Both the position numbers and the translations under genes were made by a program. 64,000 nt of DNA, from positions 29,202,001 through 29,266,000 of the forward strand of contig NC_065873.1 of assembly GCF_933775445.1 (NCBI RefSeq). The letters run 5' to 3'. The notes beneath the pieces are model-generated. The model worked only from the letters and a program-made list of their open reading frames with translations. It searched no databases and was not told the DNA's origin. The DNA comes from Argentina anserina. Lineage: Eukaryota; Streptophyta; Magnoliopsida; Rosales; Rosaceae. Shown here one piece after another: positions 46,547 through 57,733 of the stretch; positions within the stretch are counted from its first letter, which is position 1; each line of letters starts with the position of its first letter.

Positions 46547-47336
46547 GTAGGACCGGACTCGGTGCTAACGGTTCGGTTTATGAGCACTAACTGAAAACTG
46601 ATATTGAATTCTCGGTTTCATATTTTTTAAAACCGAAACCGAAACTGACAAATATATATATATAAAATGCGGTTTCGATTAACCTATAATTCGGTTTTGT
46701 TTCGGTTATAAAACCTAATATCCTTATTGACATTTCGTACTTAACTAATGAAAATAAAAAAAATTAAAAGTGAATGAGTAAGCTACAAGTTCAATACTTC
46801 AATTAAGTTACATTCAACAAATAAATAATCCATAACTCGAATATTAATCAAACAAAAATATTGTGATTTGCTGAAATACAACAAGTTAACCAAAATAAAT
46901 ATTAAACATCATGAGTTTCATCACAAGATGTCCAGATTTGTCTTAACATGAGGGCTAGTTGACAAAACCCTTAAGCACCACATTAGATCTTTGCATGCAT
47001 GATTGTACACATACAAAAATCAAAATCACATATTACTTTGTATAAAATCACATATCTTTGCATGTATATATTTATTACCAAACATATTCTTTGCATAAAC
47101 ACCCGATTATATATGTTCATCAAATACAAGCTATAACCTTACCTCCTAATTCTCGGTTCGGTTCGGTTTCCACTAGTTTTCTAAAATCATATAACCGATA
47201 AACGGCACCAATTACTCAATTTGGTTTGGTTTTTGGCACCGACGCGGCGGTTCCGTCAAATTATGGTTTCTCAACTTTGATACGGTTCAATTATGGCCAG
47301 TTTCAAATTTGTTGGTGTCAAAAAATCCAACCCTAC
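46547..47336. mobile_element. Non-autonomous DNA-transposon-like element rich in GGTTCGGTTT
   Basis: TTCATA lies directly before (46541-46546) and directly after (47337-47342). The ends are inverted (GTAGGACCGGA at the left; right end reverse complement GTAGGGTTGGA). Both ends are rich in CGGTTCGGTTT/AAACCGAAACC, and the centre is AT-rich with no coding frame. Similar CGGTTCGG-rich elements are common in dicots, often assigned to hAT-type families. Confidence 0.7.
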
Positions 47337-47342
47337 TTCATA

Positions 47343-47979
47343 TTCGATTTACCTCGGAGTTGTACTTGATCAACGTAGGCAGCGTTATAATATTAGGTAT
47401 TGCCTTTTGGGACAAACAAAAGGAATAGTTTTTTAGCCTAACCAAGCTAGCTGCCAATATGTGTGATCACCTTTTCCCTTCCGTTCCCTTTTGCTCTCTG
47501 CCACCAATTCATGGACAAATGAAGTTCTACGGAGATTTTGCTGATTTTGTCTATGAAACGTAGGAGGAATAAGCTAGGAGTGTAATTGTCCTGATTTTCT
47601 GTACCGTGATAATCAATATTTTATGATCGAGAATTCGAAAGACATAAATTACTTATCACAGTAAAATTACGATTTGATTCTTGAATGTGGTATGAGTATA
47701 AATTACCACAACTGTGGGCATATTACAAGAGCAATGCACGTGCCCTCTTACTATCTTCACCCAAAAAAAGGAATCTCATAGTACCACCGGCCCCCATATC
47801 CAACCGCAATTGTTGTTTCTCCACTCTACTTAGCCAGCCAGCTACTCCTTAGTACTTACCTTGTCTTTCAATCAATACCTCTCTCCCGTCTCTTATTTCT
47901 TTCTGCTTCAAATCTTCAAGCTTGAACAACACCACCGTCGTTCCAGATAAGCAGAGAGATCGATCGAAACTCATTAAGG
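47343..47979. other. BAHD gene promoter region
   Basis: No coding exon supported. The last ~120 bp (CTCTCTCCCGTCTCTTATTTC and after) are pyrimidine-rich and probably the leader of the BAHD gene. Confidence 0.5.
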
Positions 47980-50927
47980 ATGTTAAACCCTCCAGAAGAA
48001 CTACCAGATTGTTTATATGCAACACAACCAACACTAATCCGCCCAAACACGCCAACTCCCAAGCATTGCCTCACTCTCTCCAATCTCGATGACCAGAAGT
48101 TTCTCCGGTTCTCGATCAAGTATCTCTACCTCTTCAAATCTTCTATCAACTTAGACGCCATGAAATACGCCCTCTCTAAACTCCTGGTCCTCTACTACCC
48201 TCTGGCCGGGCGCTTGAGGTCCAGCCCCGACCGTGATCAAAAGCTCGAGGTCGACTGCAATGGAGAAGGTGCTGTGTTTGCTGAGGCCTTCATGGATATC
48301 ACTGCTGACCAGTTTCTCGAGCTTTCCGATAAGCCTAACAGGTCTTGGAAGAAACTCTTGTACAGGGTCGAAGGAGGTCTCACTTTTTTGGATATTCCTC
48401 CTCTTGTTGTTCAGGTACTACTGCTACTAATCTACTCGATAACTCCCCCCATCTCTCTTCAATTTCCGGTTTATTCTCCTTATATCATTTCTGTGTTACA
48501 AACGTTCTTTATCCAAACCAAAAGAAAAGAAAGGGAAAAAAATGGCATTTTCAACGTTCCAACTTGTACTTTCTTCTTGTTCAAAACACAACTTGTACTT
48601 TCTTCTCTTCTATAGTTGATCGATGTTGGCTCATTCGCTAACCAGTTTTGAATCAAATGGCAAGCCAAAAAAAAATAAGGGAAAAAATAGAAATGTAACC
48701 CTGACATTTCACACTAGGACCACCCAATACAGGGTACTTTTGTCCTTTTAGAGGCAAAAATTTCAAAATTTTCCCGAATTACAGTCTAGTTTAATCAAAC
48801 GGGGGTTGATATTTGTATTTTCTTTTCTCAACTAAGAAAAATTAGCAAGATCAGAAAAGAATAAAGAAAAAATAAAGAGCATTAACCTCAGGAACAAAAA
48901 AACTATACTTTATCAATCATTAATATTCTGCAAAAGTTGCATAACTTTGCCTGATTAACTATGACACTACATTACATTGCAAATAGAGAAGTGGCACATG
49001 TCCATTTATTCGTGTTGCTCTAAGATAGTGACCCGAGAGCCAAAGAGTACTAAGCGACCCCCCTACCCCTTTCATCGTACAAATGACATGTATTCATGCA
49101 TGTTTCATTTCAATATTTATAGTTTTGATTACATCTAAATGAGAAAAATATAGGAAAGATATGTTATTCTTCTTTATTAGCAGCACACGATTTAATAAGC
49201 GATAAGTGGAATCGACTGTCACATAGATTGTAATTTAGACTCAAATAAACATGTTTTATTATAATGTGAGAATAAATAAAGAAATCAATGAGTAGACAAA
49301 AAAGAATATAAATCTCTCTCAAAGCGCTAAAATTGAATATAACTCAATAGAGTCAAATCAGTACGAGCATGCGTCACCTTATTGGTTACTAATTAAGAAG
49401 ACTATGTTCGATCAACCATTTTTGGAAAATCTCCACTATTATTACTCATACTTTTATAATGAGTCAAAATAAAAATATACCGAAGGATAAAAAACATAAA
49501 ATAGTAAAAGAAAAAGAAAATCACAAAAGATAAAAATGAAAGAGAATTATTGTGATTAGCACTATTTTAATGGGAAGTTGAATCCATGCAAATGCACGGG
49601 TAAAAGGTTAAAATGAACTGTGGGTTCAATTATATGATTGAGCAAGTTTATTATTATTATTTTTTTAATCATGATTGAGCAAGTTTATTTATTTTGTTGA
49701 TATAGGTGAACTCAAATTAGCTCTAAACGGTCTTCATGCACTCGCGATCACGTGTGCTTGATGATCTCCGCTCCTTTAAAAAAACTTGATTATCTTATTT
49801 TGGATGTAGAATGTGTAGTTTAACATCATGCCATTCAACAAAAAACAAAGAGAAAAATAGAATTTAATAAATTCTGGACAATTGATAGTTAAAAAATTAA
49901 CCAATCAAACACGTCAACTCTCGTTCTTGTTTTATAATAAAAGATTTTCTCTTTAAAGAAAAAAACCATAAAATCTGTTTTGCAGGTCACTAATCTCCGC
50001 TTTGGAGGAATGATCCTCTGCACCGCAATCAATCACTGCTTATGCGATGGCATCGGCACGTCACAGTTCTTAAAAGCATGGGCCCACCTAACAGCCAAAC
50101 CAGATCTTCCTTCGCCAATCTCACCCGTCCACTCTCGCCACGTGTTGAGATCTCGAAACCCTCCAGAGGTAACCTTCTCTCACCCGCAGTTCACCGTAAA
50201 TAAGGAAAACGCCCACGTGGACGTCCTCAGATTCCTCCAGTCCCAGCCGCTCGTCCCCACATCCTTAACCTTCACTCGCTCTCATATCCATCACCTCAAC
50301 CGCCAGTGCTCGCCATCGCTAAAATGCACCGGTTTCGAAGCCCTAGCAGCCCACACGTGGCGTGCATGGGTTCGATCGCTGGACCTGTCACCTTCCCTCA
50401 ACATAAAGCTCCTATTCTCCGTTAACGTCCGGCGGAGGCTGAAGCCGGAGACTCCACAGGGTTATTACGGTAACGGGTTTGTGCTAGGATGCGCACAAAC
50501 CACCGTGAAGGACTTGGTCTCTGCTAACCTGCACCACGGCGTTAAGTTGGTCCAACAAGCTAAGGCAGAGCTCAGTGACGACTACGTGAGGTCTATGGTT
50601 GATTTGTTGGAGGACAAAGCGGTAAAAACAGATCTGTCGACGAGTTTGGTTATATCACAGTGGGCTAAGCTAGGGTTGGAGGAGTTGGATTTTGGAGAAG
50701 GGAAGGCACTTCACATGGGTCCGGTAACAAGTGATGTTTACTGCTTGTTTTTACCAGTTATCGGAGATGTAGGTGCGGTGAGAGTGCTGGTGTCGGTGCC
50801 GGAGAGAGTGGCGGAGAAGTTTGGATATTGCATGACTGAGTTTTTGGATAAAGAGTTCAACAATGGAGGTGAACATCATTCTATTAATGGATATCATGCA
50901 GCAGACAATGGAATTATGGAATATTAA
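47980..50927 (+). CDS. BAHD acyl-CoA-dependent acyltransferase
   Basis: A cytosolic acyltransferase moving an acyl group from CoA to an alcohol or amine; substrates unknown. Two exons, 47980-48414 and 49986-50927, with one phase-0 intron of 1,571 bp after VVQ, the conserved BAHD intron position; 458 aa. The catalytic motif HxxxD is HCLCD in AINHCLCDGIGTSQFL (residues ~160). The second motif, usually DFGWG, reads DFGEG. N-terminal signatures include TLSNLDDQ and LLVLYYPLAGRLR. The region FSVNVRRRLKP and YYGNGFVLGC are normal BAHD blocks. From memory it is closest to the At1g27620-type clade, near omega-hydroxy acid and fatty alcohol hydroxycinnamoyltransferases. Antisense frames at 47849-48119 are shadows. 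Confidence 0.93.
48561..48606. repeat. Micro-insertion: 12 nt between 17-bp direct repeats
   Basis: AACTTGTACTTTCTTCT at 48561-48577 and 48590-48606 is perfect; the filler is TGTTCAAAACAC. It lies in the BAHD intron. Confidence 0.7.
49634..49689. repeat. Micro-insertion: 18 nt with T-run between 19-bp direct repeats
   Basis: ATGATTGAGCAAGTTTATT at 49634-49652 and 49671-49689 is perfect; the filler is ATTATTATTTTTTTAATC. It lies in the BAHD intron. Confidence 0.8.
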
Positions 50928-51540
50928 TTAGTGTTTGATGACTTCTTTTTCTTTCTCTAGTTCTGTTTCAATGCTCCCAGCCACTATATATATTTAAGTA
51001 TCATAAAATGGCACGGGATCGAGCATCTCACCGTGACCTGAGTTTTTATTATTGTATCCTAATGACTGCAAATTTTTAATCTATTTGTTATTTTTCATAA
51101 TTTACTTATTAACTAAAACCGATATATGAAGTATGATCGCTCCCATTCTCAGAGCCAGAGACCGATAGTGATCTTGTAAGCTAGAAGCATTTGTATCTGA
51201 TTCTCCATTGTCCATGCATATATGGAAAATCATAATTAGATCCACTTAAATCGTCATCACTGTTGAAGATTGAATGTTCAATCCTTTCTGTCTTGTCTGG
51301 AAAGAGGCATTACTGCATTAGCCATTAGTCCATGACTGAGCGTAAGCATGAACACTTGCAAAACCCCGTGAATAACATGCTATATATGTAATACGTTATG
51401 TTATAGTTAGTAACCATTTAGATCTTTAATTAATCCGATAAAATCATAGAGTAAATGATTGTGCTAGCCGTGATCGATCGTTATCTCTACCTTGAGTGCT
51501 TGATCGGATCTACACTATCAGTAGCTAGAGCGATTCTCGA

Positions 51541-51577
51541 TATAATATAATATAATATATATATATATATATATATT
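51541..51577. repeat. AT dinucleotide microsatellite
   Basis: TATAATATAATATAAT followed by about eleven AT units. Confidence 0.9.
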
Positions 51578-52284
51578 GATCTGAATCTTCTGATACGTCA
51601 ACACTTGCACGTCTGCAACCGCACTCTTGGACGATAATGATATTCAAGTGGAAATGGCATTCATACACGTTCATCTATAGGTCTATATATAATGGAGTTA
51701 GATAAAGTTCCGGTCAGTTGCAAAAAATATATAGCAAAGCATATGGCCGGTATGCAAGATAGGTATAAGGCCACTAGTGCATTAGAGCAACATGGCACTG
51801 CTAGGTTTTCTTTATAGACCCACAAGAAACCTATATTAAAGTGTCGTCTCACAAGCTATGATGATTCAGATGTGAAAACTAGCTCTGTTGCTTCATATTG
51901 ATTTATAAAACTTCCAACTATCCTCAACTCGCGATCGATCAAGTGATCGATCATATTGTGTGGCTGGTATATATGTTTCGCTTTCTTTGCTCTCAATGTC
52001 CAGAATCTGGTCGCTCTCGAATCTCTCCATGTTATATCACCTTTATAAACAAAGTAATGGAAACTAAACTAACCACGAGGAAATGTAGATGAACAATTGC
52101 ATGAACATGAGGTGTTTCGCTATATAATCAAGTGATGGTTTCAGTACGGTGCATATGAATTTTATACATGTATTAAAGAATGTGAATTAGATCTTACCCA
52201 CCACTATTGTTACACTATACATTCATCACTAGACTAATTAATTAAGCTTTGTGGAGAAAAATATATACCTATATAACAAGAAAT

Positions 52285-52322
52285 AAAGTTCTTTTTTTAG
52301 GGGGTAAGAAGAAAGTTCTTTT
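52285..52322. repeat. Micro-insertion: 16 nt with adjacent T-run between 11-bp direct repeats
   Basis: AAAGTTCTTTT at 52285-52295 and 52312-52322; the filler is TTTAGGGGGTAAGAAG, whose reverse complement carries CCCCCTAAA, like the CCCCTAAAA of the scar at 54779-54822. Confidence 0.65.
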
Positions 52323-52983
52323 GTAATCCTGAGTTAGCTACTTGTGAGTGGTGACATGACAATTTTGGTGATGAAGGAAAGCCGATAATTAGATAATTAA
52401 GAAAAGAAAAGGTGAGAATTCAGGAATCTCTGGTTTGGTGTCATGCACGCATGATGCATCTCCCTTTACTTCCGAAGAACTTATTTTCGTGACCAGAATC
52501 AATATAATTGCATCAGTTCAACTTACATATGTCTCCTTGATTTTTCAAGGTATTGCAGGGACTGTGATTGTTTCTTTGTTTGTTTCTTGAATAAAGTCTG
52601 CAGTCGGATCTTGGTTCGACAATTACTCGACTCGACGACAACCAAGTCTTGCCCTTCGTGGGCCTTAAATCGGAGTTCGTCTCCGTTTGTGCTTCATATG
52701 AGTTAAGGCTTGTCATGATGAGTTCAGGAGTTCATACGTTATGGCCAGTAAATTCTGCCACAATTCACGACATGTTATGTCTTCGATTTGCTTCTTTACT
52801 AATCTGAGTAAGGTACTCTGACGTTTTTCGTTTAGGGTATTTTTTTATTTGTTATGAACATAGATTCTAATCCAAAATCTTGTTTGGCTTGTTCCAAACT
52901 AAATCCCATGTATCATTGTTTCATGTTATATGAAAATAATGTTTATTTGATAAAAAAAAGTTATTTTTTTTATGACAAAATAC

Positions 52984-53288
52984 TGGTCATTCCTTACACT
53001 TTTACAAGCTCAATAGTTTACTCCTTCAAATATCAATTTCAACTTATCACTCCTTATACTTTTTGAATTCGAGCAATTTGGTCTTTCCATCATCTCTCCA
53101 TCCAATTTTGGTGTTAAGTTCCATTCAATTTACGTTTGTCAACCAACAACTTAACACCAAAATTGGATGAAAATATGATTAAAGTACCAAATTGCTCGAT
53201 TTTAGAAAGTATAAGGAGTGATTAGTTGAAATTGAAACTTGAAGTAGTAAACTGTCGAGTTTGTGATGATATTCTATGGAGTGACCAA
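52984..53288. mobile_element. Foldback MITE, about 305 bp
   Basis: Long imperfect inverted repeat. Left arm: TGGTCATTCC, AGTTTACTCCTTCAA, TCACTCCTTATACTTT, GAGCAATTTGGT, CCAATTTTGGTGTTAAG. The right arm mirrors it: CTTAACACCAAAATTGG, ACCAAATTGCTCG, AAAGTATAAGGAGTGA, TTGAAGTAGTAAACT, GGAGTGACCA. The loop at about 53,117-53,150 is short. It would fold into one long hairpin. It is flanked by T/A runs on both sides; no clear duplication. Confidence 0.85.
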
Positions 53289-54778
53289 CATTTTGTTTTT
53301 TTTGTTTTTTTGTTTTTTATCTCACGGAAACTATAGTACAAAGTTACCAATGACCAACTTTCTTGGTAACCAATTTTATCAAAAATAGAAACAATAGTAC
53401 AATACTACTGTTTTGGTTAAAGTAAGTGAAAGCCGTGTAGTACCAGATTTGGCATAGTGGTTTCTTTAGAAGTGGGTGAGGGACTAATCAGTTGGCAATT
53501 AGAGGCCGTGTGTTGTATAACCATATGATATTGATTAAGTTGTTCTTTCAGTCGCATTTGGTAATAATTAAGGTGGTGTTACGCGTTAGTGGTCATCCAA
53601 TAATGTATTAGTACGAAGACGATTTTGATATATCATCCATTATATGATAATCATTTGGTTCTGATGACTACCACAACTTCGTGATAATCATTTGGTCTTT
53701 ATCTGTTGTATTTTGACACATGAATTTATTACACATAAATTATAATTTAATATATTTTTATTATATGTGAAATGACATTCATGAGTATTGATGATTTTAA
53801 ATTAGAAATTCAGGTTTAAAGTTTAGAATTTAAGGTTTATGGTGTAGAGTTTTAGCGTTTAGAGTATTAGTGTACGGTATATAGTTTTAGAAAAAAAACT
53901 AAAATAACCTTTGACTAAATATTTAAAATATAATTTTTCTAATTAAATATTGCATGCCAAATTATAATTAAAATTGTAGACAACTAGACATTTCCACGTG
54001 GAATTACAATAGCTCTAAAAAATTTCTCAACCTGAAGGATATCGCACCATTTCCTAGTGAAGAATTTTGCACGCAGTAAAATTTATTTACTTACGACTCA
54101 TTTGGTTCAAGGAAAAGAAGATTAAAAATATTGTTAGAATGGAAAAAGTCAACCATTTTGAGTTCCCTCCTTTTCTCTATACGGTTGCAAAGCATTTCTA
54201 TCACAAACACAAAAATAAACAACTTCCAATTGATAATGTGTTCCACCTTCTGTCAGGTATTGGTGAATGCTATGTCCAATGCATGGGTCACTTGATTATT
54301 CAGAGTTAGGTTTCCTTATTTCTGATCTGTGTGTTTCTTAGTCGTGTACCTTTGGTTTCGTTACGGTTTGTTAAGAGGACTGCTAATAGAGCAGCTCCAA
54401 TTGGCTCGGTTAGCTTCCTTTGATGCCTTTGGCTTCACATGAACTATACCTTCATATGTGGAATTCCATATATCGTCAGATTGCAATGATCTCCATCAAT
54501 GAAGTCATTCACTCTTCTTAAAATATAAACTTCTAATTTCGTAGTCATTCCTTTCCGTGAATCAAATGAGACCTTAATGGAAAAAAAAAAAGTTCACTTA
54601 ATCACATCTCTATACACTATTATTCATGCATCTCTCTAGACGTGTACTTGACATGTTAGGGAAGTCTCCCTATTGCTAAACACGAGAGAGACATAAATTA
54701 GGAAGAACAATTTCATGCTCTCAAAATGGCCCAAATCCTACGGCCCACTTGTACTACGCACTTTGCGTGCCTGCGAAG
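53289..54778. other. Intergenic region upstream of cyclin T
   Basis: AT-rich DNA without a supported gene. The stretch 53,800-53,900 has repeated TTTA(G)GGTTTA-like words. An open frame at 54067-54309 has no recognisable family. Confidence 0.5.
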
Positions 54779-54822
54779 AAAAGAGACTCACTCCCCTAAA
54801 AAAAAAACAAAAAAGAGAGTCA
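54779..54822. repeat. Micro-insertion: 20 nt with A-run between 12-bp direct repeats
   Basis: AAAAGAGACTCA at 54779-54790 and AAAAGAGAGTCA at 54811-54822 (one mismatch) flank CTCCCCTAAAAAAAAAACAA. It sits in the presumptive promoter or leader of cyclin T. Confidence 0.7.
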
Positions 54823-55462
54823 ACGCCGAGTCGGTCGTCGACTTCAAATTAAAAAGTTACCAAAGATATTTTGTTTCCCTTATCTCACCGCCCGACGGCG
54901 GAAGCTAGGGTTTTCCCAAATTCCTAATTCCCAATTGCGCCGCCTTCGAATCCGCTCCGTTCTTTTCACGTCTCCCCCACTTCAATTCGCTCCTTCTTCT
55001 TCCCGGAACTCACTGAAAGTCTAGAACTTTCTCAGCTCATCTGTACGGAATTCGATTTCTGGGTTTCTGAGAGGTCTCTGGTAATTCAATCAGCTGCGCA
55101 ATTCGAATTTTCTGTCCGGTAAGTTTCGTTTTTGACTGAATCTTGGTGTTCTGAACTTGCATTGTTACTAAAGATTTGAATTTTCCAAGTGTAGTGTTTC
55201 CCTTTTCGATCATTACTGCTTGAGCTGTATAAATCAGACATCTGAATTGGGCTTTTACTGTTATGGTTTAGCTTTAAACTCTTTGATTTGGTCTTAGGTT
55301 GCTGAGTGTGTTCAATTGTTGGCTTGTTTTGTTTTGATTGAAGTTGCAGTGATGCTTATGTCAAATTGTCAATCTGAGTTTTGTATATGTGAGATTGGTG
55401 GGTTTTTCTGTTTTAGGGTCTAATGTGATGTTTTTTGAACTGATTGGATTGAGAAGGCGACT
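54823..55462 (+). promoter_or_regulatory. Cyclin T promoter and spliced leader
   Basis: GGCCCA/GGCCCAC site II-like motifs lie just upstream (54,728-54,748) and a GCTAGGGTTTTCCC telo-box-like motif at 54,904. A leader exon probably ends at the donor TCCG|GTAAGT near 55,118, with the intron running to shortly before the ATG at 55463. Confidence 0.5.
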
Positions 55463-57733
55463 ATGGGGAGGCCGGTGCCTGAGAACCCTTGTGGGCAAGG
55501 GATTGCAAAAGCTTCAACAAGCATGTGCATTACACATGAGGCTCAGTGCCCTGTGCGCAAGTGGTACTTTACGAAACAGGAAATCGAAGACTCTCCGTCC
55601 CGGAGAGATGGCATTAGCACCAAGAAAGAGTCACACTTGCGGAGTTTATACTGCTCGTTTCTTCAGGAGATTGGGATGAAGCTTAAAGTGTGAGTTTTTC
55701 AGATGCTTTGGTTTGGATGTTGATTGTATCGTAGGCCTTTTAGTTTTGAAAATTTAACGTTCTTCGATTATATACAATGGCTGCCCTCATTGATTTTAAT
55801 AGAATGTCATCTATTCTCTGCTTGTATGTACTAGCTTTGCCTGGTTTAGTTGATTTGGACTTTTCAACTTCCAAGAATTGAATCAACTTCATTTACTATT
55901 TTCCCTTTTATGTAATGCATATTCTCATCATTTATTTCATTGCCATCTTATGCCATAAGTAATTAATGGCACATGTGATTGATATTACATCCTTCAGGCC
56001 CCAGCTGACAATATCATCTGCAATGATGTTGTGCCACCAGTTTTATATGCGTCAATCTCACGCTAAGAATGGGTGGCAGGTAAAGCTTTTGTATGTGAAT
56101 AATGTTGATTTAAACTTTGTTTTCTATGCCTTGGGTGCACACAAAAATAACATTTGAGATTCCCCAATACTGTTTGCATTTTCTTTTAATATAGAGATGT
56201 CTTATTTAATTATGTGATAATATCTTCCAGACAGTGGCAACTGCGAGCATATTTCTTGCCTGCAAAGCAGAAGATACACCACGCTATCTGAATGATGTTG
56301 TTGTAGTTGCATATGAGATGGTGCACAAATTTGATTCAGCTGCGTTACACCGAATCAGACAAAAAGTATGTAGATATTCATTTGAGGCAATGTTTCATTG
56401 TAATCATTCTTGCTTAAATTCACCTCCCGATGTAGGGGTTTCTCAATAAGCAAAAGGAATTGATCCTAGTTGCTGAGAGACTTTTGCTGTCAACAATCGG
56501 CTATGATCTGGACATTCAGCTTCCGTACAAGATACTTGTTGCTGCCCTAAAGAAATTAGATCTTCTCCCTGATCTTGCTAAGGCAGCATGGAGTTTTGTG
56601 AATGATTGGTGAGGATACTTTCTTGTCCTTGTAGCAGAGCTATTTTTATGCCTGATGGAGATATAAGTTGGATTTTTATGTTTGTCTTTTGCATGACTAT
56701 ATATTTCTTATGTATGAATGGGTAGGCTCCGCACATCATTATGCTTGCAGTACAAGCCGCATTACATTGCAGCTGGTTCAGTTGCTCTTGCTGCTAATTT
56801 TCAAAAGGTGAAACTACCTAAGGAGAAGGGAAAAGTTTGGTGGCTTGAGTTTGATGTTACGCCGAAACAGTTAGATGGTTAGTGGCAATTTCTTTCTCCT
56901 TTTCTTCCATTTATTTCTTTCTGTTCGAGGATTTTCTGTTCATGTCATGTATTGATGTCTTTCTAAAATCTAGCTCAGGCCATATAAGAAACGTGGTTGA
57001 TCTTTCCTTAGTGATAGTTTCCTAACATAGTATCCTCTTCTATATATGGTATAAGACTTAGGTTCTGTCGAGTAGTAAACTTATTGATCAGGCTTACTGT
57101 TCTTTTTGCATCTCTGAGTTTAAATTTGAGCAGATTTCGTATCTGATATTCATGTTGTGTCTTTGTTATTTGTCAGAGGTGATTCAGCGGATGCATAGCA
57201 TGTTCAAGCCTCTACCGGCTAAAACTGGGATGGCCGTTCAGCCTGAAATTGTATCTAAAAAGTCAATTGATAGTAGCCCTCAATCATGTATATCAAGTGA
57301 AGCAATGGTAGACCAGCATCCTAGGCAAGGTGCCGCTGTGGATGATAGAGGATTAGGGGGAGAGTCTGTTATGTCTTCGAGTAGGCAAAATCTTGGAGGT
57401 GAGGACTCTGCTACTGCTGGTAAGGATGCTTTACCATGCCAGACAAATGATAGTAGTATTGTCAAGAATACTGGTGATGAGATCAAGCCAATAAAAGGGG
57501 AATTGGATGATCAGAGCTCATGCAAGATTCTTGAGGTTCCTAAAAGCTGTGGTAAGATCGATATTAACCGTATTCGAGAATTGAAGAGAAAAAGATGTGA
57601 TAAAGGTGTAAATAAGAAGTTGGCAGGCTCCATACATGATGAGCTAGATCCTGAAGCCTGGATAGAAAGTGAGCTTGAAAATGGAGTTGAGCTTCAAGAT
57701 GCATCTACAGAGAAGAAACAAAGGAAGGCTTGA
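55463..57733 (+). CDS. CYCT1: Cyclin T (P-TEFb regulatory subunit)
   Basis: Nuclear partner of CDKC kinases in the P-TEFb complex that phosphorylates the RNA polymerase II C-terminal domain during elongation. Six coding exons: 55463-55689, 55998-56079, 56231-56365, 56436-56608, 56726-56877, 57177-57733; 441 aa, all in frame. First cyclin fold: [40 protein letters not shown]. Second fold: [40 protein letters not shown] and [19 protein letters not shown]. The C-terminal ~150 residues are low-complexity, Ser/Asp-rich and end with a basic Lys/Arg segment ([17 protein letters not shown]) and KKQRKA, a likely nuclear signal. Shorter than some plant paralogues (~540-580 aa) because of the shorter tail. 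Paralogue number is not determined. Confidence 0.94.

Larger units (their letters stand above)
50928..52983. other. Intergenic region downstream of the BAHD gene
   Basis: No gene supported. It contains the BAHD 3' UTR, an AT microsatellite (51,541-51,577) and a micro-insertion scar (52285-52322). Confidence 0.5.
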
